Source of the DNA: Vannielia litorea
Lineage (GTDB): Bacteria > Pseudomonadota > Alphaproteobacteria > Rhodobacterales > Rhodobacteraceae
Reading direction: 5' to 3'
Length of the DNA: 64,000 bases
Assembly: GCF_018424695.1 (NCBI RefSeq)
Contig: NZ_QTNQ01000003.1
Coordinates: forward strand, 51,225 to 115,224
The translations under genes were made by a program, and so were the position numbers. The notes below the pieces were generated by a model. That model was given only the letters and a program-made list of their open reading frames with translations. It did no database searches and was not told the DNA's origin. Position 1 is the stretch's first letter. Each line of letters starts with the position of its first letter. Shown here in pieces: positions 1 through 8,410 of this stretch.

Positions 1-1
1 C

Positions 2-36
2 GCTTCTGCCTCCCTATCTGGGAAATAGGCAGAAGC
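2..36. repeat. Inverted repeat upstream of degP
   Basis: GCTTCTGCC at 2-10 is mirrored by GGCAGAAGC at 28-36, giving a stem of at least 9 bp. It is not followed by a T-run on the plus strand. It may be the terminator stem of a gene left of the window, or a structured leader of degP. Only the hairpin itself is certain. Confidence 0.5.
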
Positions 37-111
37 AGAAAGGGGCATCTGACCGGCCTTCCCCCAGGCCGCGCCGGCCGGCCCGCCCCGACGATCAAGG
101 GAGACCATCCA

Positions 112-1596
112 GTGACATCACAGGCAATCGCAACCCCCATTCCGCAGGAGCGGCGAGGCACTTTCGCCTTGCGCAGCCTTTTCGCCCTGTTCATCGGCCT
201 GGCCCTTCTGGCCGCGCAAACGGTGAACGCGCAATCGCGCAGCATCCCCGGCAGCTTCGCCGACCTCGCCGAGCAGATCAGCCCTTCCGTGGTGAACATT
301 ACCACCGCCACCACGGTATCGCGCCGCACCGGCCCCACGCCGCAAGTGCCCGAGGGCTCACCCTTCGAGGACTTCTTCCGTGACTTCCTTGACCGCGAAG
401 GCAACCCGGACAGGCCCCGCCGCAGCTCGGCGCTGGGCTCGGGCTTCGTGATTTCCGAAGACGGTTACATCGTGACGAACAACCACGTCATCGAAGGCGC
501 CGACGAGATCACGATCGAGTTCTTCTCCGGACAGGAGCTGGACGCCGAGGTGGTGGGCACCGACGCCAACACCGACATTGCGCTCCTGAAGGTGGAACCC
601 GAAGAGGCGCTGCCCTTCGTGCCCTTCGGCGACAGCAACACCGCACGCGTGGGCGACTGGGTGATTGCCATGGGCAACCCGCTGGGTCAGGGCTTCTCCG
701 TCTCCGCCGGCATCGTCTCGGCCCGCAATCGCGCGCTTTCGGGCACCTATGACGACTACATCCAGACCGACGCCGCCATCAACCGTGGCAACTCGGGCGG
801 GCCGCTCTTCAATATGGACGGCGAGGTGATCGGGGTGAACACCGCGATCCTCTCGCCCAACGGCGGCTCCATCGGGATCGGCTTCTCCATGGCCTCCAAC
901 GTCGTCACACGCGTGGTCGACCAGCTGAAGGAGTACGGCGAGACCCGTCGTGGCTGGCTCGGTGTCCGGATCCAGGACGTGACCCCGGACGTGGCCGAAG
1001 CCATCGGCCTGACGCCGGCAAAGGGCGCGCTGGTGACGGATGTACCCGAGGGTCCTGCTATGGAAGCGGGCATGAAGTCGGGTGACGTGATCATCAGCTT
1101 CGACGGCAAAGAGGTGGAAGACGTGCGCGGCCTCGTGCGCCGCGTGGGCAACACCGAGGTGGGCAAGACCGTCCGCATGGTGGTGTTCCGCGACGGCGAG
1201 ACTGAAACGCTCAAGGTCACGCTTGGCCGCCGCGAAGAGGCCGAGGGCGCAGTGCCTGCTGTGGCCGAGGGCGACGAGACCGCGCCTGAGGCCCCGCAGG
1301 AGCAAGAGCTTCTCGGGCTCACCGTCACCACCCTCACCGATGAGCTGCGCGGCCAGATGAACCTCGACGCGAGCGATGAGGGCCTCGTGATCACCGCCGT
1401 CGATGAAATGGCGGAGGCTTACGAGAAGGGCCTGCGCGCCGGTGACATCATCACCGAGGCGGGTCAACAGAAGGTGCGCGCTGTGAGCGAGCTGGAAGAC
1501 CGGGTGGAAGAGGCCCGCGATGCAGGCCGCAAGTCGCTCCTGCTGCTGATCCGCCGCGAGGGCGAGCCCCGCTTCGTGGCGCTTTCGCTGGAATAA
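112..1596 (+). CDS. degP: Periplasmic serine protease, Do/DegP (HtrA) family
   Basis: Envelope quality-control protease and chaperone that degrades misfolded periplasmic proteins. The 494-residue protein starts at a GTG, 8-9 nt after an AAGGGAG ribosome site. It has an N-terminal signal peptide with a hydrophobic core at about residues 20-36 and a VNA-QS cleavage site near residue 40. The trypsin-like domain shows the full triad: His125 (TNNHV), Asp155 (TDIALL) and Ser228 (GNSGGPLF). Two PDZ domains follow at about 285-370 and 400-490, the usual DegP/DegQ/MucD architecture and length. A strong terminator follows the stop, so it is probably the last gene of its transcript. In many alphaproteobacteria hflKC lies just upstream, but that would be outside this window. 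Confidence 0.96.
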   Translation: MTSQAIATPIPQERRGTFALRSLFALFIGLALLAAQTVNAQSRSIPGSFADLAEQISPSVVNITTATTVSRRTGPTPQVPEGSPFEDFFRDFLDREGNPDRPRRSSALGSGFVISEDGYIVTNNHVIEGADEITIEFFSGQELDAEVVGTDANTDIALLKVEPEEALPFVPFGDSNTARVGDWVIAMGNPLGQGFSVSAGIVSARNRALSGTYDDYIQTDAAINRGNSGGPLFNMDGEVIGVNTAILSPNGGSIGIGFSMASNVVTRVVDQLKEYGETRRGWLGVRIQDVTPDVAEAIGLTPAKGALVTDVPEGPAMEAGMKSGDVIISFDGKEVEDVRGLVRRVGNTEVGKTVRMVVFRDGETETLKVTLGRREEAEGAVPAVAEGDETAPEAPQEQELLGLTVTTLTDELRGQMNLDASDEGLVITAVDEMAEAYEKGLRAGDIITEAGQQKVRAVSELEDRVEEARDAGRKSLLLLIRREGEPRFVALSLE

Positions 1597-1622
1597 TCGA
1601 GTTCTCATAGGCGAGAAGACCT

Positions 1623-1650
1623 GGCCCGCGCTCCCTGCGCGGGCCTTTTT
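1623..1650 (+). terminator. Rho-independent terminator of degP
   Basis: Perfect 9-bp GC stem (GGCCCGCGC / GCGCGGGCC) with a 5-nt loop, followed directly by five T. It lies 26 bp after the degP stop codon. Confidence 0.88.
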
Positions 1651-1674
1651 CGTGCCCGGCTCGTGTTAAATTGC

Positions 1675-1701
1675 GCGCCCTTCGGGCGCATTCCTTTTGT
1701 T
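1675..1701 (+). terminator. Second terminator-like hairpin with a recurrent tail
   Basis: GCGCCC-TTC-GGGCGC followed by ATTCCTTTTGTT. The 17-base string GGCGCATTCCTTTTGTT recurs exactly behind the aldehyde dehydrogenase gene (26607-26623), so this looks like a lineage-specific terminator module. The rest of the interval to 1887 holds no gene that I can support. Confidence 0.5.
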
Positions 1702-1887
1702 GATCCGGCGCATTTGGCGCGCGTTGCGACCCAATACAGCCCCGACGCTTGGGGCAGCCAGTTCATGCCCCGGGTTCACCAAGGCAGGAAGCGCTGCTTG
1801 CGGGGCCTCCCGAAATCTGATCGCTGAATTGACAACGGGTCATCCCGCTGTCCCTTGGGGTGCCAGGCGATCCCGACGGCGCAGATT

Positions 1888-2865
1888 TTACGCACCCGCT
1901 TTGTCGTTCATAGATGGCTCTGAAACAGGATCATCGGCGTGCTGGTCGAAGAAAGCGATGGTGCGCGCAATGAAGCTATCCCGCACCTCCGGCAGCTCCA
2001 TCAGGATCTCGTGTTCCGCCCCCTCGGGCACCACAAGCTCCGCGCCCGGCCATGTGGCCACGCGGGCGCGCACGGCGGCAGGGTCCACGATACGCTCGTT
2101 GCCGCCAAGGTAGGTCAGGCAGGGCAGGTCGGGGGCAGGGCGGCGCAGGAGGCCGCGCATCTCCACCAGGGCGCGGTTCAGCCAGTGCAGGCTCGGGCCG
2201 CCCAGCGCCAGCTCGGGGTGAGCGGTGAGCTGGGCCCGCATGTAGCGCCACATGTCCTCGTCGCGGGTGAGCATGTTGCCCTCGAACTCGGCGGCCAGCG
2301 CATAGGTTTCGGGTACCGTGCCGGGGGCATAGCGCCCGCCCATGCCGAGCGGGCGAGAGAGCGCGGAGAGCACCCAGGCCGCGGGGCGCACGACCGGGTG
2401 AAACCGGATGCCCCACATCGGCGCCGAGAAGGCCGCGGCCTTCAGCGGCAACCTGTGGGCTGCGCGCAGCCCGATGCAGCCGCCCATCGAGTGGCCGATG
2501 AGCACGCGGGGCAGCGCGGCCCCCTCAAGCATGCCGACGGCCTCCACCATGGTATCCACGTCGCGCTGGTAATCTTCGAACTCGTCCACATGGCCAGTGG
2601 CCGGATCGTCCAGCGGCCTGTCGGCCAGACCTTGCCCGCGCCAGTCGATCGCCGTCATGTTCCAGCCCGCGGCTACGTATTCCCGCGCCGCGCGGCCATA
2701 TTTCTCGATGTATTCGGTGCGCCCGGGGAAGAAGAGGATCGTGCCCTTCGCCCCCTCGGCGGGCCACCAGCCCAGGCGCACCCGCACCCCGTCTTCGCAG
2801 GTCAGCCAGAAGGCGCGGCCCCCCTCGGGGCCGTCTGCTTCGTCAAAGAGCGGCGCGGGCTCCAC
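1888..2865 (-). CDS. Alpha/beta hydrolase, lysophospholipase (PldB-like) family
   Basis: Predicted serine hydrolase of 325 residues with a GTG start. The nucleophile elbow GHSMGG is at 124-129 (Ser126), the acid is probably the Asp of ERIVDP, and the base is His285 in GAEHE, so the triad is complete. The oxyanion-side motif FFPGRTEY and the DWRGQG motif fit the hydrolase_4 / monoglyceride lipase-lysophospholipase group. No signal peptide is visible, so it is probably cytoplasmic. It starts 4 bp after the SCP2 gene stop, so both are likely co-transcribed, which suggests a lipid or acyl substrate. The exact substrate is unknown. Confidence 0.88.
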   Translation of the reverse strand: MEPAPLFDEADGPEGGRAFWLTCEDGVRVRLGWWPAEGAKGTILFFPGRTEYIEKYGRAAREYVAAGWNMTAIDWRGQGLADRPLDDPATGHVDEFEDYQRDVDTMVEAVGMLEGAALPRVLIGHSMGGCIGLRAAHRLPLKAAAFSAPMWGIRFHPVVRPAAWVLSALSRPLGMGGRYAPGTVPETYALAAEFEGNMLTRDEDMWRYMRAQLTAHPELALGGPSLHWLNRALVEMRGLLRRPAPDLPCLTYLGGNERIVDPAAVRARVATWPGAELVVPEGAEHEILMELPEVRDSFIARTIAFFDQHADDPVSEPSMNDKAGA

Positions 2866-2869
2866 GGCG

Positions 2870-3157
2870 TCAGCTCAGGGCGCCGCCGAGCTTCATCGCC
2901 ATGCCCATATCGCCATCCACCTTGAGCCGACCGCCCATGAAGGCTGCCGTCGGGTTGACGTCGCCCGAGAGAATCCCCTCGAAGGTTTCGGCATCGGCGG
3001 TCATGGTCACCTCCGCCTCCTCGTCGCCCGCGCGGGCGCCGTTCTGGTCGAGCATGATGGCGCCCTCGTCTTCGATAACGAACTTCGCGGTGCCGTCAAA
3101 CCCGCCGTCCAGCTTCTCGTTCAGGGCCTTCACGGCCCCTTCCACAACAGCACTCAT
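2870..3157 (-). CDS. SCP2 sterol-binding domain protein
   Basis: A 95-residue stand-alone SCP2 domain. These small proteins bind lipids or acyl chains in a hydrophobic tunnel. Typical SCP2 features are the ending DGDMGMAMKLGGAL, the segment KFVIEDEGAIMLD and the central acidic beta strand (AEVTMTADAETF). It has no signal peptide. It is the first gene of a two-gene unit with the alpha/beta hydrolase. An AAGGAGATT ribosome site precedes the ATG. The role is probably a lipid carrier or lipid-binding partner, which is inference. Confidence 0.9.
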   Translation of the reverse strand: MSAVVEGAVKALNEKLDGGFDGTAKFVIEDEGAIMLDQNGARAGDEEAEVTMTADAETFEGILSGDVNPTAAFMGGRLKVDGDMGMAMKLGGALS

Positions 3158-3229
3158 GGCAATCTCCTTCCAATGTGACCGACCGGGGGCTTGGAACCCC
3201 CGGCGCTTGCGCTAAACTCATGCACAGAT

Positions 3230-3874
3230 ATGCGACCCTTGGCCAGACACCTCAACTTTCACGTCACGGCATTTGCCGTGCTGCTGGCATTTGCCGCACC
3301 TCTCGCCGCGCAGGACGAGGAAGTGCCCGGCGCGCCGCCTGAAATGCCCACGCCCTCGCCCGATGTGGATGCCGCCGCGCCCGAGCCCGAGGGCGGGCGC
3401 CGCTCGCTGGATCAGCTCTTTGCCGAACTGGCCCAGCCCGAGCAGATGGGCTGGCAGCGCATCGAGGATGCAATCTGGATCGAGTGGTCGCGCTCTGGCT
3501 CCGCTCCGATGGACCTGCTGCTGAAACAGGGGCGCGAAGCGCTGGAGCGCGAAGAATACGACCTTGCCATCGAGCACCTCACCGCGCTGACCGATCATGC
3601 GCCGGAGTTTGCCGAGGGCTACAATGCCCGCGCCACGGCCTTCTTCCAGCTAGAGATGTATGGCCTCGCGCTGGAGGACATCCGCCGCACGCTGGAGCTG
3701 AACCCGCGCCACTTTGCGGCCCTCACCGGGCTGGCCGTCATCATGGAGACCATGGGCGAGGAGGCCCGCGCGCTTAGCGCCTACCAGGAAGTGCTGAAGA
3801 TCCACCCGCATCGCCCCAACGTGAAGGAGGCCGTCGAGCGGCTGGAATTCACCGTGATGGGCAAGCGCATCTGA
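3230..3874 (+). CDS. Exported TPR-repeat protein
   Basis: Start chosen at the ATG that opens a clean signal peptide (MRPLARHLNFHVTAFAVLLA, cleavage after APLAA, then QDEE), giving 214 residues. An upstream TTG is in frame but would put 13 odd residues before the signal. After a Pro/Ala/Glu-rich linker (mature residues about 25-60) come at least two TPR units (DLLLKQGREALEREEYDLAI; AEGYNARATAFFQLEMYGLA) and a third (ALTGLAVIMETMGEEARALS). It is likely a periplasmic scaffold. It is common in alphaproteobacteria, but its role is not known to me. Confidence 0.85.
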   Translation: MRPLARHLNFHVTAFAVLLAFAAPLAAQDEEVPGAPPEMPTPSPDVDAAAPEPEGGRRSLDQLFAELAQPEQMGWQRIEDAIWIEWSRSGSAPMDLLLKQGREALEREEYDLAIEHLTALTDHAPEFAEGYNARATAFFQLEMYGLALEDIRRTLELNPRHFAALTGLAVIMETMGEEARALSAYQEVLKIHPHRPNVKEAVERLEFTVMGKRI

Positions 3875-3904
3875 CCCCCCCAAAGCCTGATCGGAGAAGG
3901 CCCA

Positions 3905-6817
3905 ATGGGCGGCGAGCAAGCGCGGATCACGGCCCTTCTGGGCCCGACCAACACCGGCAAGACGCATTTCGCCATCGAGCGGATGCTGGCCTACCCCTCC
4001 GGGGTGATCGGCCTGCCGCTGCGCCTGCTGGCGCGTGAGGTTTATGACCGGATCGTAGGGCTGCGCGGGCCAAACGCGGTGGCGTTGGTGACGGGCGAAG
4101 AGCGCATCGTGCCGCCGCGCGCGCGCTACTGGGTCTGCACGGTGGAAGCCATGCCGCTCTCGGGCGAGCATGATTTTCTCGCCATCGACGAAATCCAGCT
4201 CTGCGCCGACCCCGAGCGCGGGCATGTCTTCACCGACCGGCTGATGAATGCCCGCGGGCGGCATGAAACCATGTTTCTGGGCGCCGAAACCATGCGCCCG
4301 GCCATCGCCCAGCTCGTGCCGCGCGCCCAGTTCGTGAAGCGCGAGCGGTTCTCGCACCTGACCTACGCAGGTTCGAAAAAGATAAGCCGGATGCCCGCGC
4401 GCTCTGCCATCGTCGGGTTTTCGGTTGAAAATGTCTATGCCATCGCCGAGCTGATCCGCCGCCAGAAAGGCGGCTGCGCGGTGGTGATGGGCGCGCTTTC
4501 TCCCCGCACCCGCAACGCCCAGGTGGCGCTCTACCAGAACGGCGATGTCGACTACCTCGTGGCCACCGACGCCATCGGCATGGGGCTCAACCTCGATCTG
4601 CACCACGTCGCCTTCTCGGCCACCTCCAAATTCGATGGGCGGCGGATGCGCCCGCTTACCGCGCAGGAGATCGGCCAGATCGCGGGCCGCGCCGGGCGCT
4701 ACCAGCGCGACGGGTCTTTCGGCGTGACGGGCGAGGCCTCGCCGCTCTCCGAAGAGGTGGTGGAGGCCGTCACAGAGCACCGCTTCGAGCCAGTCCGGCG
4801 GCTGGAATGGCGCAACCCCGAGCTGGACTACCGCAGCCCCGCCCATCTCATCGCTTCGCTTGAAGCCCGGCCCGACAACACCCTACTCACCCGCGCCCGC
4901 GAGGCCGACGACCTCGGCGCGCTCAAGGCCCTTGCCGCCGCGCCCGAGCTGGCAGCCCGGACCACGTCCCGCGCCGACACCAAGCTGCTCTGGGATGTCT
5001 GCCGCATTCCCGATTTTCGCGGCATCTCTCACGCCGAGCACACCAGCTTGCTGACCAAGATATTTGCCGACCTGCACGAGTTCGGCCGCATTCCCGACGA
5101 CTGGTTCGCGCGGCAGGTGAAACGGCAGGACCGAACCGATGGCGGCATCGACACGTTGTCCAAACGACTGGCGTATATCCGCACATGGACATATGTCGCT
5201 CAGCGCAAGGGCTGGCTCGACGACGAATCCCATTGGCGCGAAGCAACCCGCGCGGTAGAAGACCGCCTGTCGGATGCCCTTCACGGGGCGCTGACCCAAA
5301 GATTTGTCGACCGGCGCACCTCTGTGCTGCTGCGCCGGTTGAAACAGAAGGAGAGCCTCGTGGCTGATGTGAACGACAAGGGTGAAGTGGTCATCGAAGG
5401 CCATACGGTGGGGCGCCTTGAGGGCTTTCGGTTCCGACAGGCCGACACCGCCGACGCGGGCGAGGCCAAGACGCTCCGTGCCGCCGCCGTGGCTGCCCTT
5501 GGTCCGCAGTTCTCACTTCTGTCCGACCGGTTCTACAACGCCCCCGATACAGAACTCGACTTCACCGAGCAGGGCGGGCTGATGTGGGGCGAGCATGCCG
5601 TGGGCAAGCTGGTGAAGGGCACCGAGGCGCTCAAGCCCGAGGTGAAAGCCTTTGTCGACGACGAGGCCGGTGCCGATGTGGCCGAAAAGGTCACCCGCCG
5701 CCTCCAGCATTTCATCGACCGCAAGATCGCCGCGCTCTTCGAGCCTCTGCTGGCGGTAAAGGGCGATGAAGCGCTCACCGGGTTGGCGCGCGGCTTCGGC
5801 TTCCAGCTCATCGAGGCGCTGGGCGTCATCCCGCGTGAGCAGGTGGCGCAGGACGTAAAGGCGCTCGATCAGGACGCGCGCGGCGCGCTGCGCAAGCATG
5901 GCGTCCGCTTCGGCCAATTCACCATTTTCATGCCGCTGCTGCTCAAACCCGCGCCCACCCGCCTGCGGCTGGTGCTTTGGTCGCTCTGGCAGGGGCTCGA
6001 TGAATTCCCCGAAAGCCCGCCGCCGGGCCTCGTGACCATCCCCGCGCCCGTTGCCATGCCGGACGGGTACGCGCCGATGTCGGGCTACCGTGTTGCCGGC
6101 CAGCGGGCGATCCGCATCGACATGCTGGAGCGCTTGGCCGATCAGCTCCGCAGCCAGGACAGCCGTGCGGGATTCGAGGCCAATGCCGACATGCTCTCGA
6201 TCACCGGCATGACGCTGGAGCAGTTCGCCGACCTGATGGGCGGGCTCGGCTACAAGGCCGAGAAGGGCGAGCGCGCCAAGGTAAAGCCCGTGGATGCGGT
6301 CGTGCCCGAGGCTGAAGGCACCGCGCCGGAAGGGGACACGCCGGTAATGGACGCGGCCGAGGCAGCGCCCGAGGGTGGCATCATCGAAGCGCCCACAGCC
6401 GAGACCCCGGCAGATGACATCTCGCCCGAAGCCGAGGCCCTGCCCGACGCAGGCGAGGCACCCGTGGCCGAAACCCCGGCCGAGCCCGCGCCCGAAGCGG
6501 CGGTGGCCGAAACGCCTGCCGAAGAACTCGTTCCCGGTACCGCTCCCGATGCCGATGTGGCCGGCCCCGAAATGGAGGTGTTCTATACGTTCACCTGGGG
6601 CGGTAACCGCGGCGGTCGCCGGGGCGATCAGCAGGGCAACCGTCCGAAGGGCCAGGGCAAGGGCAAGCCGCGCGGCAAGGGCGGCCCCAAGGGCAAGGGT
6701 GGCCCCCGCCGCGACGACGGGCCGAAGAACTTCCAGTCCCGCCCGCCCCGTAAGGAAAAGCAGATCGACCCCGACAACCCCTTCGCCCAGGCTCTGATGG
6801 GGCTGAAGAAGGAGTGA
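3905..6817 (+). CDS. SUV3-like ATP-dependent RNA helicase with a disordered RG/K-rich tail
   Basis: 970 residues. Walker A GPTNTGKT is at 13-20 and the Walker B/DExH-type box IDEIQ at 94-98. The second RecA lobe has the motif Va-like region ATDAIGMGLNLDL and motif VI QIAGRAGR. This is the bacterial relative of the mitochondrial SUV3 helicase (ski2-like). After the helicase and accessory domains, about residues 790-895 are a Pro/Glu/Ala-rich low-complexity segment. The last 75 residues are Gly/Arg/Lys-rich (GGNRGGRRGD, GKGKPRGKGG), which suggests an RNA-binding or degradosome-docking tail. The next gene, an S4 RNA-binding protein, overlaps it by 4 bp (GTGA), so both are translationally coupled. 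The RNA-metabolism role is inferred. Confidence 0.92.
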   Translation: MGGEQARITALLGPTNTGKTHFAIERMLAYPSGVIGLPLRLLAREVYDRIVGLRGPNAVALVTGEERIVPPRARYWVCTVEAMPLSGEHDFLAIDEIQLCADPERGHVFTDRLMNARGRHETMFLGAETMRPAIAQLVPRAQFVKRERFSHLTYAGSKKISRMPARSAIVGFSVENVYAIAELIRRQKGGCAVVMGALSPRTRNAQVALYQNGDVDYLVATDAIGMGLNLDLHHVAFSATSKFDGRRMRPLTAQEIGQIAGRAGRYQRDGSFGVTGEASPLSEEVVEAVTEHRFEPVRRLEWRNPELDYRSPAHLIASLEARPDNTLLTRAREADDLGALKALAAAPELAARTTSRADTKLLWDVCRIPDFRGISHAEHTSLLTKIFADLHEFGRIPDDWFARQVKRQDRTDGGIDTLSKRLAYIRTWTYVAQRKGWLDDESHWREATRAVEDRLSDALHGALTQRFVDRRTSVLLRRLKQKESLVADVNDKGEVVIEGHTVGRLEGFRFRQADTADAGEAKTLRAAAVAALGPQFSLLSDRFYNAPDTELDFTEQGGLMWGEHAVGKLVKGTEALKPEVKAFVDDEAGADVAEKVTRRLQHFIDRKIAALFEPLLAVKGDEALTGLARGFGFQLIEALGVIPREQVAQDVKALDQDARGALRKHGVRFGQFTIFMPLLLKPAPTRLRLVLWSLWQGLDEFPESPPPGLVTIPAPVAMPDGYAPMSGYRVAGQRAIRIDMLERLADQLRSQDSRAGFEANADMLSITGMTLEQFADLMGGLGYKAEKGERAKVKPVDAVVPEAEGTAPEGDTPVMDAAEAAPEGGIIEAPTAETPADDISPEAEALPDAGEAPVAETPAEPAPEAAVAETPAEELVPGTAPDADVAGPEMEVFYTFTWGGNRGGRRGDQQGNRPKGQGKGKPRGKGGPKGKGGPRRDDGPKNFQSRPPRKEKQIDPDNPFAQALMGLKKE

Positions 6818-7191
6818 CGGAGGCCGCGCCGGACAGCCTGCGCATCGACAAGTGGCTGTTCCACGCCCGCTTTTTCAAAACCCGCAGCCTCGCCGCCAAG
6901 CTTGTGAGCGAGGGCAAGCTGCGGGTGGACGGGACGCCCATCTCCAAGCCCTCTCGCATGGTCGCGCCCGGTGCCACGCTGACCTTCCCGAAAGACAGCC
7001 ACATCCGCGTGATCCGGATCGTCGCGCTGGGCACCCGCCGTGGCCCGGCCCCCGAGGCGCAACAGCTTTACGAAGATCTCGCTCCACCCGAAACAAAATC
7101 CCGCGATCCGGCGCTTCCGCGGGCCGGGAGCCGCCCGGATGCGAGGGATCGTCGCAAGGCCCGTCTTTTAAGGGGCAAGTCGCTTGAATGA
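6814..7191 (+). CDS. S4-domain RNA-binding protein (Hsp15-like)
   Basis: 125 residues with a GTG start that overlaps the helicase stop. The S4 fold occupies residues 9-60 (RIDKWLFHARFFKTR, VSEGKLRVDG, GATLTF), as in Hsp15/HslR, which binds stalled 50S subunits and recycles them. The C-terminal 40 residues are basic. Translational coupling to the SUV3-like helicase suggests joint action on structured RNA or ribosomes. An FdxA gene follows after 46 bp. Confidence 0.9.
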   Translation: MTEAAPDSLRIDKWLFHARFFKTRSLAAKLVSEGKLRVDGTPISKPSRMVAPGATLTFPKDSHIRVIRIVALGTRRGPAPEAQQLYEDLAPPETKSRDPALPRAGSRPDARDRRKARLLRGKSLE

Positions 7192-7237
7192 CCGGGTGGT
7201 TTGAAATACCTCTGCCCCGAACACTTCCGAGGCCCGC

Positions 7238-7573
7238 ATGACCTATATCGTCAACGACAACTGCATCGCCTGCAAATACACAGACTGTGTTGAAGTCTGC
7301 CCCGTGGATTGCTTCTACGAGGGCGAGAACATGCTGGTGATCCACCCCGACGAATGCATCGATTGCGGCGTCTGCGAGCCTGAGTGCCCCGCCGATGCGA
7401 TCCGCCCCGACACCGAGCCGGAAATGGAGAAGTGGGTGGAGTTCAACCGCAAGTATTCCGAGATGTGGCCGGTCATCGTGACCAAGAAAGACCCGCTGCC
7501 CAATGCCGACGAGATGGACGGCAAGCCGGGCAAGCTGGAGCTGCTTTCGGAAGCGCCGGGCGAGGGTGGCTGA
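7238..7573 (+). CDS. fdxA: 7Fe ferredoxin FdxA (3Fe-4S plus 4Fe-4S)
   Basis: 111-residue electron carrier. The first cysteine set (Cys9, Cys17, Cys21 in [18 protein letters not shown]) and the second set ([13 protein letters not shown]) match the Azotobacter FdI/FdxA family, which binds one 3Fe-4S and one 4Fe-4S cluster. The C-terminal extension ([25 protein letters not shown]) is also typical of this family. In alphaproteobacteria fdxA often precedes carD, as it does here (248 bp gap). Confidence 0.95.
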   Translation: MTYIVNDNCIACKYTDCVEVCPVDCFYEGENMLVIHPDECIDCGVCEPECPADAIRPDTEPEMEKWVEFNRKYSEMWPVIVTKKDPLPNADEMDGKPGKLELLSEAPGEGG

Positions 7574-7640
7574 GACGCCGCCGCGCGGCCGGATTTGACC
7601 ATCTGGTAAAAACGTCGCAGCTCCGGGCTGGCGATGCGCT

Positions 7641-7668
7641 TTGAGAATCGCGATTTTTGTGATATATT
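7641..7668 (+). promoter_or_regulatory. Predicted housekeeping promoter for carD
   Basis: TTGAGA (7641-7646), 16-bp spacer, TATATT (7663-7668) in an AT-rich island. The start would be about 150 bp before the carD ATG, implying a long 5' leader. The interval 7574-7821 has no gene that I can support. Confidence 0.5.
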
Positions 7669-7821
7669 ACTTGCCGATGGAACATAAATCCTGAGGCTTC
7701 CGAGGCTGCGCGACTCGCCGTTTCGGGGGAATTCATAGCGCAAACAAGGCTCACTCCCGGATGCACCCGCGCCGGGGAGGGGCCTTTTCGGCTCCAAGGG
7801 ATCGGCTAAGGAAGGCCCTGA

Positions 7822-8331
7822 ATGACTAAGAAGAAATCCGAGTTTCGCCCCAACGATTTCGTTGTGTACCCGGCCCACGGCGTGGGCAAGATCGTCTCGA
7901 TCGAGAAGCAGGAAGTGGCCGGCTTTGAGCTGGAGCTCTTCGTGATCTCCTTCGAGAAAGACAAGATGACCCTCCGCGTGCCGACCCACAAGGCCACCGA
8001 GGTTGGCATGCGCTCGCTGTCCACGCCCGATATCGTCAGCCAGGCCATGAAAACCCTCAAGGGTAAAGCCAAGGTGAAAAAGGCCATGTGGTCGCGCCGG
8101 GCGCAGGAGTACGAGCAAAAGATCAACTCCGGCGACCTGATCGCCATCGCGGAGGTGGTGCGCGACCTGCATCGCACCGACGACCAACGCGAACAGTCCT
8201 ACTCCGAGCGTCAGCTCTACGAGGCCGCTCTCGAGCGGCTGACCCGTGAAGTCGCTGCCGTGTCCGGCTCCGACGAGGCTGGTGCTCAGAAGCAGGTGGA
8301 TGACGTGCTGGTGAGCCGCGCCGCCGCCTGA
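7822..8331 (+). CDS. carD: CarD/CdnL-family RNA polymerase-binding regulator
   Basis: 169 residues. The N-terminal Tudor-like domain (FRPNDFVVYPAHGVGKIVSI through TLRVPTHKATEVGMRSL, residues 7-63) matches the CarD/TRCF RNAP-interacting domain that contacts the beta subunit. The helical C-terminal domain (RRAQEYEQKINSGDLIAIAEVVRDLHR) is the CdnL-type DNA-contacting part. CarD stabilises open complexes at rRNA and other promoters and is usually essential. It has its own promoter and terminator, so it is probably monocistronic. Confidence 0.95.
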   Translation: MTKKKSEFRPNDFVVYPAHGVGKIVSIEKQEVAGFELELFVISFEKDKMTLRVPTHKATEVGMRSLSTPDIVSQAMKTLKGKAKVKKAMWSRRAQEYEQKINSGDLIAIAEVVRDLHRTDDQREQSYSERQLYEAALERLTREVAAVSGSDEAGAQKQVDDVLVSRAAA

Positions 8332-8357
8332 TCGCTGCGCGAAATGTGATTGCCAAG

Positions 8358-8383
8358 GCCGCGCCTTCGGGCGCGGCTTTTTT
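8358..8383 (+). terminator. Terminator of carD
   Basis: 8-bp perfect stem GCCGCGCC / GGCGCGGC with a TTCG tetraloop and six T. It lies between the carD stop and the convergent antiporter gene. Confidence 0.9.
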
Positions 8384-8410
8384 CATGCGCAACGCACTTA
8401 CGGGCTCGGC

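Noticed and set aside
358..1608. Long open frame antisense to degP
   Set aside because: High GC suppresses stop codons on the opposite strand. The translation is His/Arg-rich with no domain, and degP on the plus strand is certain.
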